From contig DDQN01000061.1 in assembly GCA_002342685.1 (NCBI GenBank), forward strand, positions 33,242 through 77,837: a stretch of 44,596 nucleotides of DNA, read 5' to 3'. Numbering within the stretch: position 1 is the stretch's first letter; the number at the start of each line of letters is the position of its first letter. A program made the position numbers and the translations under genes. The notes under the pieces were generated by a model. The model did not search any database. It was not told where the DNA came from and was given only the letters and a program-made list of their open reading frames with translations. Below, piece by piece: positions 34,962-43,291 of the stretch. The DNA comes from Vibrio sp. UBA2441 (GTDB lineage: Bacteria; Pseudomonadota; Gammaproteobacteria; Enterobacterales; Vibrionaceae).

Positions 34962-35984
34962 ATGATGGTAAAGTGCTTTAAGATATTTGGTTTAACTATA
35001 TTACTCGCTTCAGCAGGTTGTAGTTCTGTGGGTACTGTAAATTTGGCTAAATCAGCAAAGTCTGCAAAGTCATCTAACTCTGTCAGCGCTATAAGCCCGG
35101 TCAGTTCTATCAGTTCTGCCACCCAAGACAGAAAGCCTGATTACAACCCGGTGTACCCAACAATGGCAGTCCCTTTGCAGCCAAGTATTCAACGCGAAGT
35201 GAAAATCGCTCAGCTCAACCAGTTGTTGCAACGTCAAGATCTTAACCAAACCGTTCGCTCAAAAATTCTGACAGAGCGTGGCCGCTACTATGACAGTTTA
35301 GGATTAAGAGATTTAGCTCGTATCGATTTTAGCCAATCACTAAAAATTAATCCGGCTCAACCAGATGTCTTCAATCTATTAGGACTTTATTTTACTCAGG
35401 TAGGAGAGTTCGATGCGGCCTATGAAGCATTTGATTCGACCTTAGATCTAGATCCAGGTAATCAGGACGCTTTGGGGAACAGAGCGATAGCACTTTATTA
35501 TGGCGATAGAACAGAGCTTGCTCTCGAAGATATGAAGGTTCATTACCAAAATAAACCTGATGACCCGTTCCGCGCCCTTTGGTTATATATCATTGAGTCT
35601 GAACTGGACAACGATGCTGCAACAGAAAGCTTGCATGCAAAATACAAAAACCGCTCTAATGATTGGGGTTGGGTATTAGTTGGTATTATGCTTAGCGATA
35701 TCAACGAAGAAGACGCTATCAAGTTAGTAATGAAAAGTACTCGTGACAATATAATCATGGCTGAAAGATTAACTGAAGCTTATTTTTATCTTGGTAAACG
35801 TCATAAGGCTGAAGGTGATTTTGCTAATGCTCTGTCCTTGTATAAGCTAGCTATTTCTTTCAATGTTTATGATTACGTCGAACATGGATACTCGTTCCTA
35901 GAACTAGGACGTATCTTTAAAGAATACAAAGCAGCGAGCAAAGTTGGAAACTCTAGTGAATTTGTAAAGGTAGGAAGCAACTAA
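34962..35984 (+). CDS. nlpI: NlpI-like TPR lipoprotein
   Basis: NlpI is an outer-membrane lipoprotein that acts as an adaptor for the protease Prc and for peptidoglycan hydrolases. The ATG at 34962 follows AGGAGA. It starts a lipoprotein signal (KCFKIFGLTILLASAGC) with the lipidated cysteine at residue 20. A Ser/Ala/Lys-rich linker with a short repeat (AKSAKSAKSSNS) covers about 28-55. Tetratricopeptide repeats follow, including ERGRYYDSLGLRDLARIDFSQSL, FNLLGLYFTQVGEFDAAYEAF and the NlpI-like NRAIALYYGDRTELALEDM / DPFRALWLY. At 340 residues it is longer than E. coli NlpI (294). nlpI usually follows pnp in Vibrio, so this is probably a paralogue. Confidence 0.8.
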   Translation: MMVKCFKIFGLTILLASAGCSSVGTVNLAKSAKSAKSSNSVSAISPVSSISSATQDRKPDYNPVYPTMAVPLQPSIQREVKIAQLNQLLQRQDLNQTVRSKILTERGRYYDSLGLRDLARIDFSQSLKINPAQPDVFNLLGLYFTQVGEFDAAYEAFDSTLDLDPGNQDALGNRAIALYYGDRTELALEDMKVHYQNKPDDPFRALWLYIIESELDNDAATESLHAKYKNRSNDWGWVLVGIMLSDINEEDAIKLVMKSTRDNIIMAERLTEAYFYLGKRHKAEGDFANALSLYKLAISFNVYDYVEHGYSFLELGRIFKEYKAASKVGNSSEFVKVGSN

Positions 35985-36011
35985 CAATAATAACTGAATA
36001 TACTCTTAATG

Positions 36012-36070
36012 TATCAAGGTGATAGTTTTACTATGTAAAGTGAACTTGTCACCTTGATAATTTATTTTTA
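36012..36070 (+). terminator. terminator-like structure after the NlpI-like gene
   Basis: TATCAAGGTGA (36012-36022) pairs perfectly with TCACCTTGATA (36049-36059). The 26-nt loop contains its own small hairpin (ATAG/CTAT). A T-rich stretch follows. Confidence 0.6.
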
Positions 36071-36232
36071 GCCCTCAAGACTACTTTCTTTTTTTCATTT
36101 TGGCATTGACTGACGAGGTGGATGTTTTTATCCATTTACCTGACTTTTTAAATATTATCCGTTGATAATTAGTCATACGGTACATAAATCATCAGTCACA
36201 AGCCTATTCTTAGTTATACCCTATTTATTTAG

Positions 36233-36583
36233 TTAGTTACGATCAGTATCACCAGTAGCGTCATAATGATAGTTTACATCTATAACTGCTCTGTATTGGA
36301 TGTTGTTGCGCGATACAGGAAATTCTTCAATCCTTACTTTCGCACTATCTATAGAGATTCCGCCCGCAACGTTGTCAGAAAATGTGTTTAATTTCCGACG
36401 CAATTGACGGTCACTCGCAGTCTCAAGTGATTCGTATACATTAAAGCCAGCATCTAATGCTGCTGATTTAGAATCAAAAACTTCAGTCATCAACATGGTA
36501 TCACGATGAACAGTTTCACGAGACTTAGCCGATACGTTTAAGGAAATTAATAAACCGACAGCAATAACAATTAACGTTTTCAT
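36233..36583 (-). CDS. exported DUF3316-like protein
   Basis: A 116-residue exported protein. A signal peptide covers residues 1-19 (MKTLIVIAVGLLISLNVSA). The mature part (RETVHRDTMLMTEVFDSKSAALDAGF ... FSDNVAGGISIDSAKVRIEEFPVSRNNIQYRAVIDVNYHYDA) resembles the DUF3316 family common in Vibrio, function unknown; this assignment is from memory. The ATG is preceded by AAGGAA at 6 nt. It is monocistronic with long gaps on both sides. Confidence 0.8.
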   Translation of the reverse strand: MKTLIVIAVGLLISLNVSAKSRETVHRDTMLMTEVFDSKSAALDAGFNVYESLETASDRQLRRKLNTFSDNVAGGISIDSAKVRIEEFPVSRNNIQYRAVIDVNYHYDATGDTDRN

Positions 36584-37291
36584 AGTAGTTCCTTATACTG
36601 AATTCGTCGTAGGGCTGAATTGGGGGGAGGTATTTTCCACCTTCATATCATCCCTGAGATCATCCTGAATTTAATCCTTTTCTTTATCTATGTGGCTGTG
36701 TGAGGTCTCACCGCAGCTCGACAATAGAATTAAACTAAATTCTATTAATGTGATCAGATGGTCATTACTCCATAACACTCACACTATAAAAATAGCACTT
36801 CCTTGACCAGCATCAAGTAAATAGTAAATTAAATTATGCTGCATGCATAAACTGGGCTAAACTTGTTTGCCGAATTACATTGAAGTGGGATTTCGATTCC
36901 ATATTACTCTGTAAGCACTACTTAATTTGCATAAAGCATATAGTTGCCTATGCAATACTAACATTCTAATTACCCCATTTAACTTAATTTACAGAGTTCG
37001 TAAATATGCCTTGTGGTTGTATTTTGGTCAATAATTCGATCTAATTTCAAATACCACAAAAATACTTATGTACGGTGTCTTTCTAAGAAAAACCTTATCA
37101 GCATTTTACGTCACCATAGTAAGCAACATTTAGAAGGAAATAATAGTTAGATGAAGCGGTATTATAAGCGGCCAATTAGGTTCGATAAGGTGGGTGATAG
37201 CATCATTTAGGGAGTTCAACTACTGGCATTACGAAAAACTTAGGTCACTGTATGATAAGTTCGGTTGTCCTTAACCTAATCGGTTCTATCC
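36584..37291. other. 708-bp gap with no recognised gene
   Basis: AT-rich and stop-rich in all frames. It contains a hairpin ATAGAATT, AAACTA, AATTCTAT at 36724-36745 and a G-run (GGGGGGAGG near 36622) in the likely leader of the DUF3316-like gene. I see no tRNA, repeat array or insertion sequence in it. It may be the eroded remains of lost genes. Confidence 0.5.
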
Positions 37292-37399
37292 TTATTGATT
37301 TAGTCTTGCAATGATCTTTCTTCTTTTTTTCATTTTAGAAAATGAATGAAACAACATAACTGCAATACCAACAAAAACAACTAATGCATACCACTGCAT
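37292..37399 (-). CDS. 35-residue single-span membrane miniprotein
   Basis: Not recognised. The ATG at 37397-37399 has AGAGG at 6 nt spacing, a good ribosome-binding site. The 35-codon frame is one hydrophobic helix (residues 2-18, starting MQWYALVVFVGIAVMLF) followed by a strongly basic tail (KMKKRRKIIARLNQ). This suggests an N-out, C-in inner-membrane miniprotein of the kind that tunes larger membrane complexes. It is isolated, with more than 250 bp to each neighbouring gene. Confidence 0.65.
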   Translation of the reverse strand: MQWYALVVFVGIAVMLFHSFSKMKKRRKIIARLNQ

Positions 37400-37679
37400 A
37401 ATTACCTCTAAATTCTAAGTTGTCACATGTATAATACATCGCTTATCCATAACGAATTATACTCTCAATAGCATTTGTGTGGTACCTGTATTGCTATACA
37501 ACAGAGCATGCAGTCTGTACTAAATATTTTTTGTCCGTCATTTTCACTCATAGAAACTATCGATCATTTACCAATTTTAGGTGGTACTTCTAAGGTGATC
37601 GAACTCTTTTTCTTAGGATTAACAATTTCCAATAGCATGGAATGTGTAATTTACGGAGGAGATGATAAGTCCACTTAAG

Positions 37680-38426
37680 CTAACGGTAATTATTGTAAAT
37701 ATTCTCAATTACACCTTCTGTTTTTAGCTTTTGGATAGCCTTATTAAATCGTGGTAACTCATCTTGCTTGCTTGGATGAAAACGGATCATCATATCTAGT
37801 GCATGATAAGTCTGACCAACGGTCAACTGTTCTTTAAGATCCTGTTCCTTCATTTTATACTGCGCAAAATCTTTATTGATAAGTACTTGAGAATACCTAT
37901 TTGCAAGCAATAGTTTGATCAGTAAATTCTCATTTTTCACCGGAGACGGTTTTATTCGTCCATCTTTGAAGTAAGCATCGTATTTTGGATAATAGTACCC
38001 ATTAACAACGCCTATAGTTTTTCCCAAAAGGTCTTCTGGTGAACTGACTTGAACATGGTGATTTTTATTGAATAGAATTATCTCTTCAGCACCAGTATAA
38101 GGGATACTATAAACTCCAAGGACGCTTGATTCCCCTCGATAAACTGGGTTTGTCATCGGCTCGATATCAATCTCCCCTATTTCAAATTGATGAAGGGCTC
38201 TTTTAAAAGGAACGCGGATATACTCAAAGCTATCTCCTGTTTCCAGAGCAATGGCGGAAAAAACATCCTTAATGGTTCCTGTTCTTAAATCATTTTCTTC
38301 AAAAAAGTAGGGAGGAAAGGAACCAGTGTGGAGCATGACACGAAAAGTACCAGCAGAACTTACATGTGAAAAGAGCAAAGCAGTTAAGATAACAAAAGTA
38401 GTATACCGCGATGGTAGATGTCTCAT
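37680..38426 (-). CDS. solitary periplasmic solute-binding protein, family 3-like
   Basis: A 248-residue exported protein starting at the ATG at 38424-38426, which has AGGTG at good spacing; a GTG three codons earlier is also open. A signal peptide (about 1-25, ending HVSSAG) precedes a periplasmic-binding fold: VMLHTGSFPPYFF, DVFSAIALETGDSFEYIRVPFKRALHQFEIGEIDIEPMTNPVYR, and the hinge region DLLGKTIGVVNGYYYPKYDAYFK. This matches the amino-acid-type SBP_bac_3 family. No permease or ATPase is nearby. The next gene upstream on the same strand encodes a cyclic-di-GMP protein, so a sensing role is possible. The ligand is unknown. Confidence 0.85.
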   Translation of the reverse strand: MRHLPSRYTTFVILTALLFSHVSSAGTFRVMLHTGSFPPYFFEENDLRTGTIKDVFSAIALETGDSFEYIRVPFKRALHQFEIGEIDIEPMTNPVYRGESSVLGVYSIPYTGAEEIILFNKNHHVQVSSPEDLLGKTIGVVNGYYYPKYDAYFKDGRIKPSPVKNENLLIKLLLANRYSQVLINKDFAQYKMKEQDLKEQLTVGQTYHALDMMIRFHPSKQDELPRFNKAIQKLKTEGVIENIYNNYR

Positions 38427-38548
38427 CCAAATCACCTATCTAACAAGACCAAAAAGTAGTCACTAATAATATTATAATCATTAGCTCAACTCCTATGCAA
38501 AAAAAAGGCGAGTGATGAGATGTTTGACCAGTGGAATAAGCATCATTT

Positions 38549-41095
38549 TTACTCGTTATAAATACTGACTAAATACTCCATTAAGTCTGAATCTGAAAGT
38601 GGTCGACTGAACAAATACCCCTGAAGATATTGACAGTTCAGTGACTTTAAGAATTCTGACTGTATTTCTGTTTCTACACCTTCAGCAACCACATCCAAGC
38701 CCAGACTTTCGGCCATAGACAGAATGGCTTTCACTAACGTTGCATCTTCTGAATCGGCAGGTAAGTGCGTAACAAATGATCGGTCTATCTTAATAGTCGT
38801 GACAGGTAGCTTCTTAAGGTAACTAAGAGAAGAATAGCCTGTACCAAAATCGTCAATAGATAACTTAACCCCGAGTTCGCGGATAGCATGTAATTGTTCC
38901 AAAGTAGTGTGATTATCTTCGAGTAGCAAACTCTCTGTAATTTCCAGTGTCAGCTTTTCTGCGGGCAAGTTCGTCTCACACAGAACCTGTCTAACTAATT
39001 CTGCAATATCCTGACTTTGGAACTGGCGGCTGGAGAGGTTTACGGAGATTCCTGGCGCAGTCATCCTTGTCCTTGCCCAATTCGCCGCGGTTTTACAAGA
39101 TTCACGCAATACCCATTCACCAATAGGTACAATAAGACCAATCTCCTCAGCAAGCGGTATAAAACTGAATGGAGGTACAGGACCTTTCCCTGGACGATTC
39201 CAGCGGATCAACGCTTCAATACACTCTACGTTACCTGTCTCAGCGTTAACTATAGGTTGGTAATTCAATAAAAATTCATCGTTTTTCAATGCGTGATGGA
39301 GAGCCTCTTCAAGCTCTTTTCTCTGCATAACTTCAGCATCAATTTCTGGAGAGAAGAATTCGTAGTTGTTACGTCCTTTCGCCTTAGCTCGATACAGGGC
39401 GCTGTCGGCTTTACGCATAAGCGTGACAAAATCATTACCGTCATTAGGTGCAACTGTAATTCCAATACTCGCAGAAACAAAACAATCGCGACCTTGTAAG
39501 TGGTATGGACAGGCAAGGCTTTTTAATACGTTATTCGAGTAAGTTTCTATCTCAAAAGTATCAGATATGTCTGGTAGTAGAATGGCAAACTCATCCCCAC
39601 CCAGTCTAGCCACTGTACCTGATTCTTTTATCAGGTTGATAAGGCGTTGAGCTGCCTCCTCAAGCAAGTTATCCCCTATCAGATGCCCCAGCGTATCGTT
39701 TACATGCTTAAAGCCATCCAGATCTATGCACAATAACGTCACACTAGTCCCGTTTTTATCTCTTATCTTCAACGCTTCAGATAATCGAGTGGAAAATAGA
39801 TTTCGGTTTGCCAATCCAGTCAAATCGTCAAAATTGGCCTGATGCCAAATACGATCTTCGTTTTGCTTACGGTGCGTAATGTCGACTATAGTTACTGGAA
39901 TACTATTAAAATCGTCTTCATTTTCAGGAATCTGAAATGAAATTATACAATTAATAAGCTCCCCATCTAAAGTACGATAATTCGCTTCCGAACGAAAAAC
40001 CTTCTTCTTTTTCCATATGGCATGCAATCCTTTTTGAAATACTTCAATGGCATCTTCGGCAAATGTCTCGCTAATTCTGGCCCTAAATTCCCCTATGCTC
40101 TTTGCTCCAAATAGATTAAGAGTTGCCTCATTGACATTAAGAACCTCAACCTTTGCTGCCATATCCCACACCGCTTTCTCATTCTCTCTGAAGTACTGCG
40201 CAAGGTCCGTTACTCCTTCTTCACGAATCTTTGCCAGTGAATAAATCACATCAGAAAAATCCTCATTCCATATTGATACTTCAGAGTTTTCAAAAAGTCT
40301 TCTAAAGTCATCTTTACTTTTTTGTAACGAAATAAAAGGCGTTGTTAGATTAGAGATAACTATGGCGTGAAAAAGTAGCCAGAAAGAGAGAAACTTGAAC
40401 ACATGCCCGACCAAATTCGAGATGTCGTGAACCTCTATGTAAAAGGTAAAAGCAAGCTCTGCACATATCGTTAAAACAATAGCTGCATAAATAAAGTATT
40501 TATCTCTTTTAGGTATGTCATTATGAATATTATGCATACTGAATATCGCGGCCAATAAAATGAACACAATTATGTATTCACTATATAGCTTAAACTCTGT
40601 TATTCCCTGACCATCTATAAAACCAGCTGGGAAGTGTCCCGTAAATATTAAGACAGCAAAGCAGACAGAGATAGCGCCAAAAAAGATAAGTAGAAAATAG
40701 TCATTCTGTTTCTTAGTTGCAGCAAATGGGGCATATAGCAGTAATATCGCTTCTAAATAGCGGGCACACAGCCAAAACTGAACGGAAAGATTACCACTAC
40801 CCTCAACAAAAACATTCATTCCCTTAAAAACCAGGGCATGCATGAGATCTAAGAGTGCAACCCACAAGTACCCACACGCTAAAAATATGAGAAAGTTATT
40901 TCTTGTAAAACTCCTTGTAAACCATGCAACAGAAAACATGATAAACGAAATAATGATCGTGAACAGCTCAACGAGTGTATGGTATGCCAAAAAACTGTAC
41001 TGAGAAACAACAATCAAGCCAGATAAAATGACTAGGGGAAGAGTCCACAGGTTCCAATTTAACAGTGGGTTTGACAATTTGTTCTGGTTATTCAA
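38549..41095 (-). CDS. MASE3-like / PAS / GGDEF / EAL cyclic-di-GMP protein
   Basis: Can make or break cyclic di-GMP. The 848 residues begin with seven or eight membrane helices (about 15-255) resembling the MASE3 sensor (ACGYLWVALLDLMHALVFKGM). A PAS-like domain (about 265-410, with FRRLFENSEVSIW) is followed by a GGDEF domain (about 420-580) with an intact RLGGDEF signature but no RxxD inhibitory site. The EAL domain (about 590-840) has its catalytic motif as IEALIRW, plus NLSSRQF, EITESLL, DDFGTGYSS and VVAEGVET. Both catalytic halves look competent. It may be cotranscribed with the solute-binding protein 122 bp downstream. Confidence 0.92.
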   Translation of the reverse strand: MNNQNKLSNPLLNWNLWTLPLVILSGLIVVSQYSFLAYHTLVELFTIIISFIMFSVAWFTRSFTRNNFLIFLACGYLWVALLDLMHALVFKGMNVFVEGSGNLSVQFWLCARYLEAILLLYAPFAATKKQNDYFLLIFFGAISVCFAVLIFTGHFPAGFIDGQGITEFKLYSEYIIVFILLAAIFSMHNIHNDIPKRDKYFIYAAIVLTICAELAFTFYIEVHDISNLVGHVFKFLSFWLLFHAIVISNLTTPFISLQKSKDDFRRLFENSEVSIWNEDFSDVIYSLAKIREEGVTDLAQYFRENEKAVWDMAAKVEVLNVNEATLNLFGAKSIGEFRARISETFAEDAIEVFQKGLHAIWKKKKVFRSEANYRTLDGELINCIISFQIPENEDDFNSIPVTIVDITHRKQNEDRIWHQANFDDLTGLANRNLFSTRLSEALKIRDKNGTSVTLLCIDLDGFKHVNDTLGHLIGDNLLEEAAQRLINLIKESGTVARLGGDEFAILLPDISDTFEIETYSNNVLKSLACPYHLQGRDCFVSASIGITVAPNDGNDFVTLMRKADSALYRAKAKGRNNYEFFSPEIDAEVMQRKELEEALHHALKNDEFLLNYQPIVNAETGNVECIEALIRWNRPGKGPVPPFSFIPLAEEIGLIVPIGEWVLRESCKTAANWARTRMTAPGISVNLSSRQFQSQDIAELVRQVLCETNLPAEKLTLEITESLLLEDNHTTLEQLHAIRELGVKLSIDDFGTGYSSLSYLKKLPVTTIKIDRSFVTHLPADSEDATLVKAILSMAESLGLDVVAEGVETEIQSEFLKSLNCQYLQGYLFSRPLSDSDLMEYLVSIYNE

Positions 41096-41419
41096 GTTGG
41101 CCTCTGTTCATCTATTAATACTAAATAGCGAATCATAATTGTATGATTACCAAAAATAAGATAATTCATCCATTTATGTGTTCTAATCAGCATTCTAATA
41201 CACACAAATCCATAGCGCGAGTTGAGCTGTGCAAATCATAACACTAGTACGCTGGAAAACCATCTTTAGACTCCATCGATTGCATATCAAGCACCGATGT
41301 GTAGATGTTAATTTGAACGGATATGTACCGAAGAGCAGCTTGCAAAGCATAGAAGTCAATGAATAGATAAATAGAAATAACCAGATGAGATGCTTGAGAT
41401 TTGTAAAACAAAAGAAATG
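41096..41419. other. intergenic region before the island boundary
   Basis: A 324-bp gap with no gene I can support. It is AT-rich and separates the chromosomal cyclic-di-GMP gene from the tRNA-Trp repeats. Confidence 0.5.
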
Positions 41420-41420
41420 A

Positions 41421-41450
41421 AAAAGGCCTCAGTCTTTCGACTGGAGCCTT
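41421..41450 (-). terminator. tRNA-Trp terminator, copy 1
   Basis: GGCCTCAGTC, TTTC, GACTGGAGCC with flanking A and T runs. Two bases mismatch compared with the perfect copy at 41572-41602, so this copy is degenerate. Confidence 0.7.
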
Positions 41451-41455
41451 GAAGA

Positions 41456-41546
41456 TGGCAGGGGTGGAGAGATTCGAACTCCCAACACGCACTGGTTTCA
41501 AGGTATTCGGGGAATCCGCTGCTCTGCCAATTGGAGCTACACCCTT
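41456..41546 (-). pseudogene. tRNA-Trp interrupted in the anticodon arm
   Basis: On the minus strand the 5' half (acceptor AAGGGTG, D-arm GCTC...GAGC, then GCGGATTCC) and the 3' half (GCGTGTTGGGAG, TTCGAAT, CTCTC, CACCCCT, G, CCA) of a tRNA-Trp are present. A 20-base segment (41491-41510) replaces the six bases that complete the CCA anticodon loop and stem. The length is 91 nt rather than 77. The anticodon stem cannot form, and base 2 of the acceptor is also mismatched. I see it as a pseudo-tRNA or recombination scar, not a class II tRNA. Confidence 0.75.
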
Positions 41547-41571
41547 AAGATTACCTTCGAAGACTAGAACA

Positions 41572-41602
41572 AAAAAGGCTCCAGTCTTTCGACTGGAGCC
41601 TT
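41572..41602 (-). terminator. tRNA-Trp terminator, copy 2
   Basis: Perfect 10-bp stem GGCTCCAGTC, TTTC, GACTGGAGCC with A and T runs on either side. It is part of the 71-bp direct repeat 41572-41642, whose other copy is 41420-41490. Confidence 0.85.
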
Positions 41603-41607
41603 GAAGA

Positions 41608-41652
41608 TGGCAGGGGTGGAGAGATTCGAACTCCCAACACGCGGATTTGGAA
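41608..41652 (-). repeat. tRNA-Trp 3' half, likely att site and island boundary
   Basis: The last 45 bases of a tRNA-Trp gene, from the anticodon loop (TTCCAAATCCGC) through the T-arm to CCA, with its terminator. Unrelated sequence starts immediately upstream of the loop. This is what remains at the far end of an element inserted into a tRNA gene. By orientation, the intact tRNA-Trp should lie to the right, beyond the window, with its 3' end facing the island. Confidence 0.75.
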
Positions 41653-41843
41653 AACCCTTAAACACGCTATAAAAACAATAAGTTATAAAAAGGGGAAATT
41701 CAGATTAAATGTATATGTGCGTATGTGGTCTCATAAACCAATAAGGCATAATGGAAATAGTCCAAAAACACCTTACTATTCAAATGACTTGATTGCATAG
41801 AAGTAGGATAGATATGCAGGTATTTCACTGAGGTTATATAAAT

Positions 41844-41868
41844 CAACCCCCCTCCAATGGAGGGGTTG
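41844..41868 (-). terminator. terminator-like hairpin after the RelA/SpoT gene
   Basis: CCCCTCC, AAT, GGAGGGG with AA/TT extending the stem, 30 bp beyond the stop codon. The T-run is short on the minus strand (GATTTAT), so strength is uncertain. Confidence 0.55.
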
Positions 41869-41897
41869 TAAATCAAAGAATTGCTATACCTACCAAC

Positions 41898-43019
41898 TTA
41901 GGAAAACTCTTCAATCGCCTTTTTATAACTAAAAGTTAAGTCAGATTCTAAAGTACTGACTTTTTCACCAAATCTTTTTTTCAACACCTGCAATGAGAGT
42001 TCTTTATCATCTCTTTGAGCAAGCGAAATGTAAACTAAATATAGTAAAGAAATCCCCTGCCTTATTGTTCCAAACCCCTCTGGATCATTCTCTTCATTCT
42101 TATATAACCAAACTTTAAGGAAAGGAATTACATATGGTGTCACTTCATCGTAAAGGTCTATAAGCTCACTAATTGAATGAACGCCCAATTGACTCAAACT
42201 TTCCAAAGAATTAGAAATCATTCTTTTTGATGGTTTTACCAACTCACACTTGAATACATCCTTCATTTTAAGTTCTAACTCTATTACTTTAGGGTTTTTC
42301 GTTATAAGTGATTCTAGTGAATCTAAATCAAGAGATACTTCAGAAGGTTCTTCTTCGATTATTTTAGGCAGCCTACTTTGGTAATCTTGTATGTTATCTT
42401 TAATTTGCTGAAACTCTTCATCCGCTAATTCTAGCAAACCAGCTAAACGTGAGAATCTTCTTCTAAGCCAAGACGGTACATCTTCAACCGTTTTGTAACC
42501 TATATCATGTTCAATTTCAGCCCAAGCATGCTGCAATATAGATCTAATTTGTATTTCAAATTTAATATTATTGAATTTTCGATATTCTTTAAGCTTTAAT
42601 CTATCTCTATTATGCTTAGCTACAATATGTAACGACATATAACCAAACCTATCTGGCTCTAAGGACTTTCGTTTGTCTATTAAATTATTATCATCAATAT
42701 CTAATTCATTGGATATAAGTTCAGCAACCTTGTCCACATCATCAGAAAAATAAGTGGTAATTCTTAAACCAACTACATCAGTAATATCATTTAATTTTTT
42801 ATATGATTTATTCGGTCTTTCCACCTTACTTTTTAGACTACTTTTATCTTTCGTTCGACTCGTTATAGAGTGAATGTTGATATTTTCCGTTGAAAGTAAA
42901 CTATTTAACAAGCTACTAGTCATTGATTCCAAAGATAAATATACATCTTTAGTACTATCATACTCTTCTATAATTGTTCTTTTTTTCATTGTAATACCAA
43001 AAATATAGGCTTTATTCAC
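41898..43019 (-). CDS. RelA/SpoT-domain nucleotidyltransferase, CapRel/ToxSAS-like
   Basis: A 373-residue protein whose N-terminal half is a (p)ppGpp-synthetase-type domain: TSRTKDKSSLKSK (near 53-65), DITDVVGLRI (78-87), RFGYMSLH (124-131) and the catalytic strand FEIQIRSILQHAWAEIEHDIGYK starting at 154. The C-terminal 170 residues are helical and unrecognised. No HD hydrolase, TGS or ACT domain is present. Stand-alone proteins of this type in islands include toxic alarmone synthetases and CapRel, which block translation by pyrophosphorylating tRNA 3' ends on phage infection. The first GTG overlaps the stop of an integrase remnant (GTGA), suggesting translational coupling; an ATG at 42989 is the alternative. 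Base composition is clearly more AT-rich than the core genes. Confidence 0.85.
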   Translation of the reverse strand: MNKAYIFGITMKKRTIIEEYDSTKDVYLSLESMTSSLLNSLLSTENINIHSITSRTKDKSSLKSKVERPNKSYKKLNDITDVVGLRITTYFSDDVDKVAELISNELDIDDNNLIDKRKSLEPDRFGYMSLHIVAKHNRDRLKLKEYRKFNNIKFEIQIRSILQHAWAEIEHDIGYKTVEDVPSWLRRRFSRLAGLLELADEEFQQIKDNIQDYQSRLPKIIEEEPSEVSLDLDSLESLITKNPKVIELELKMKDVFKCELVKPSKRMISNSLESLSQLGVHSISELIDLYDEVTPYVIPFLKVWLYKNEENDPEGFGTIRQGISLLYLVYISLAQRDDKELSLQVLKKRFGEKVSTLESDLTFSYKKAIEEFS

Positions 43020-43134
43020 ACATGCCCATTCAACGGATTTAACCTAACTGCATCCGTCAAATGACTGGGCGCCAAATGTGAATATCGCATAGTTGTGGTG
43101 ATTTCGCTATGACCTAGAATATCTTTTAAAACAA
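43016..43134 (-). pseudogene. integrase 3'-end remnant
   Basis: Encodes only the last 38 or so residues of a tyrosine recombinase (VLKDILGHSEITTTMRYSH... to LNPLNGHV and a stop), with the second active-site histidine and the catalytic tyrosine. Bases 43022-43132 are a direct repeat of 43723-43833 in the downstream integrase, 102 of 111 identical. All differences leave the protein unchanged. Homology stops abruptly at 43132/43833. The stop codon overlaps the start of the RelA/SpoT gene. Confidence 0.85.
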
Positions 43135-43277
43135 AGAACTCCTCACACGCCTCACCGCGTAAGACACCCAAAAAAATCAACCCTAAAAGTGCGTTTTCTA
43201 CTATCTTTTATCTTTCTTTTATGAATGAGAGCCAATGCACTAAGATCGATTTGATCTTAACCTTTGCAGTACTTGAC

Positions 43278-43291
43278 TTGATCTAAATCAA
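43278..43291. promoter_or_regulatory. perfect FNR-type box
   Basis: TTGATCTAAATCAA matches the FNR consensus TTGATNNNNATCAA at every fixed position. On the plus strand TTAAAT (43314-43319) would place it near -41.5, and TATAAA (43335-43340) near -61.5, both usual FNR activator positions. No ORF follows for 190 bp; the first is the 23-residue peptide at 43536. Confidence 0.5.

Noticed and set aside
34874..35122. 82-residue frame on the minus strand opposite the NlpI-like gene
   Set aside because: It is the antisense of the Ser/Ala/Lys-rich linker, whose repeats make it look protein-like. It has no start signal.
37475..37678. 67-residue frame on the plus strand from a TTG
   Set aside because: No ribosome-binding site, cysteine-rich without pattern, and surrounded by non-coding sequence.
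37662..37727. 21-residue hydrophobic frame behind GGAGGAG
   Set aside because: The Shine-Dalgarno is only two bases from the ATG, and half the frame lies antisense to the 3' end of the solute-binding-protein gene.
41456..41546. A functional class II tRNA (91 nt) with a long variable arm
   Set aside because: The acceptor, D- and T-arms fit tRNA-Trp, but the extra 20 bases fall in the anticodon arm and no 5-bp anticodon stem can be drawn. The next copy shows the expected uninterrupted tRNA-Trp sequence.
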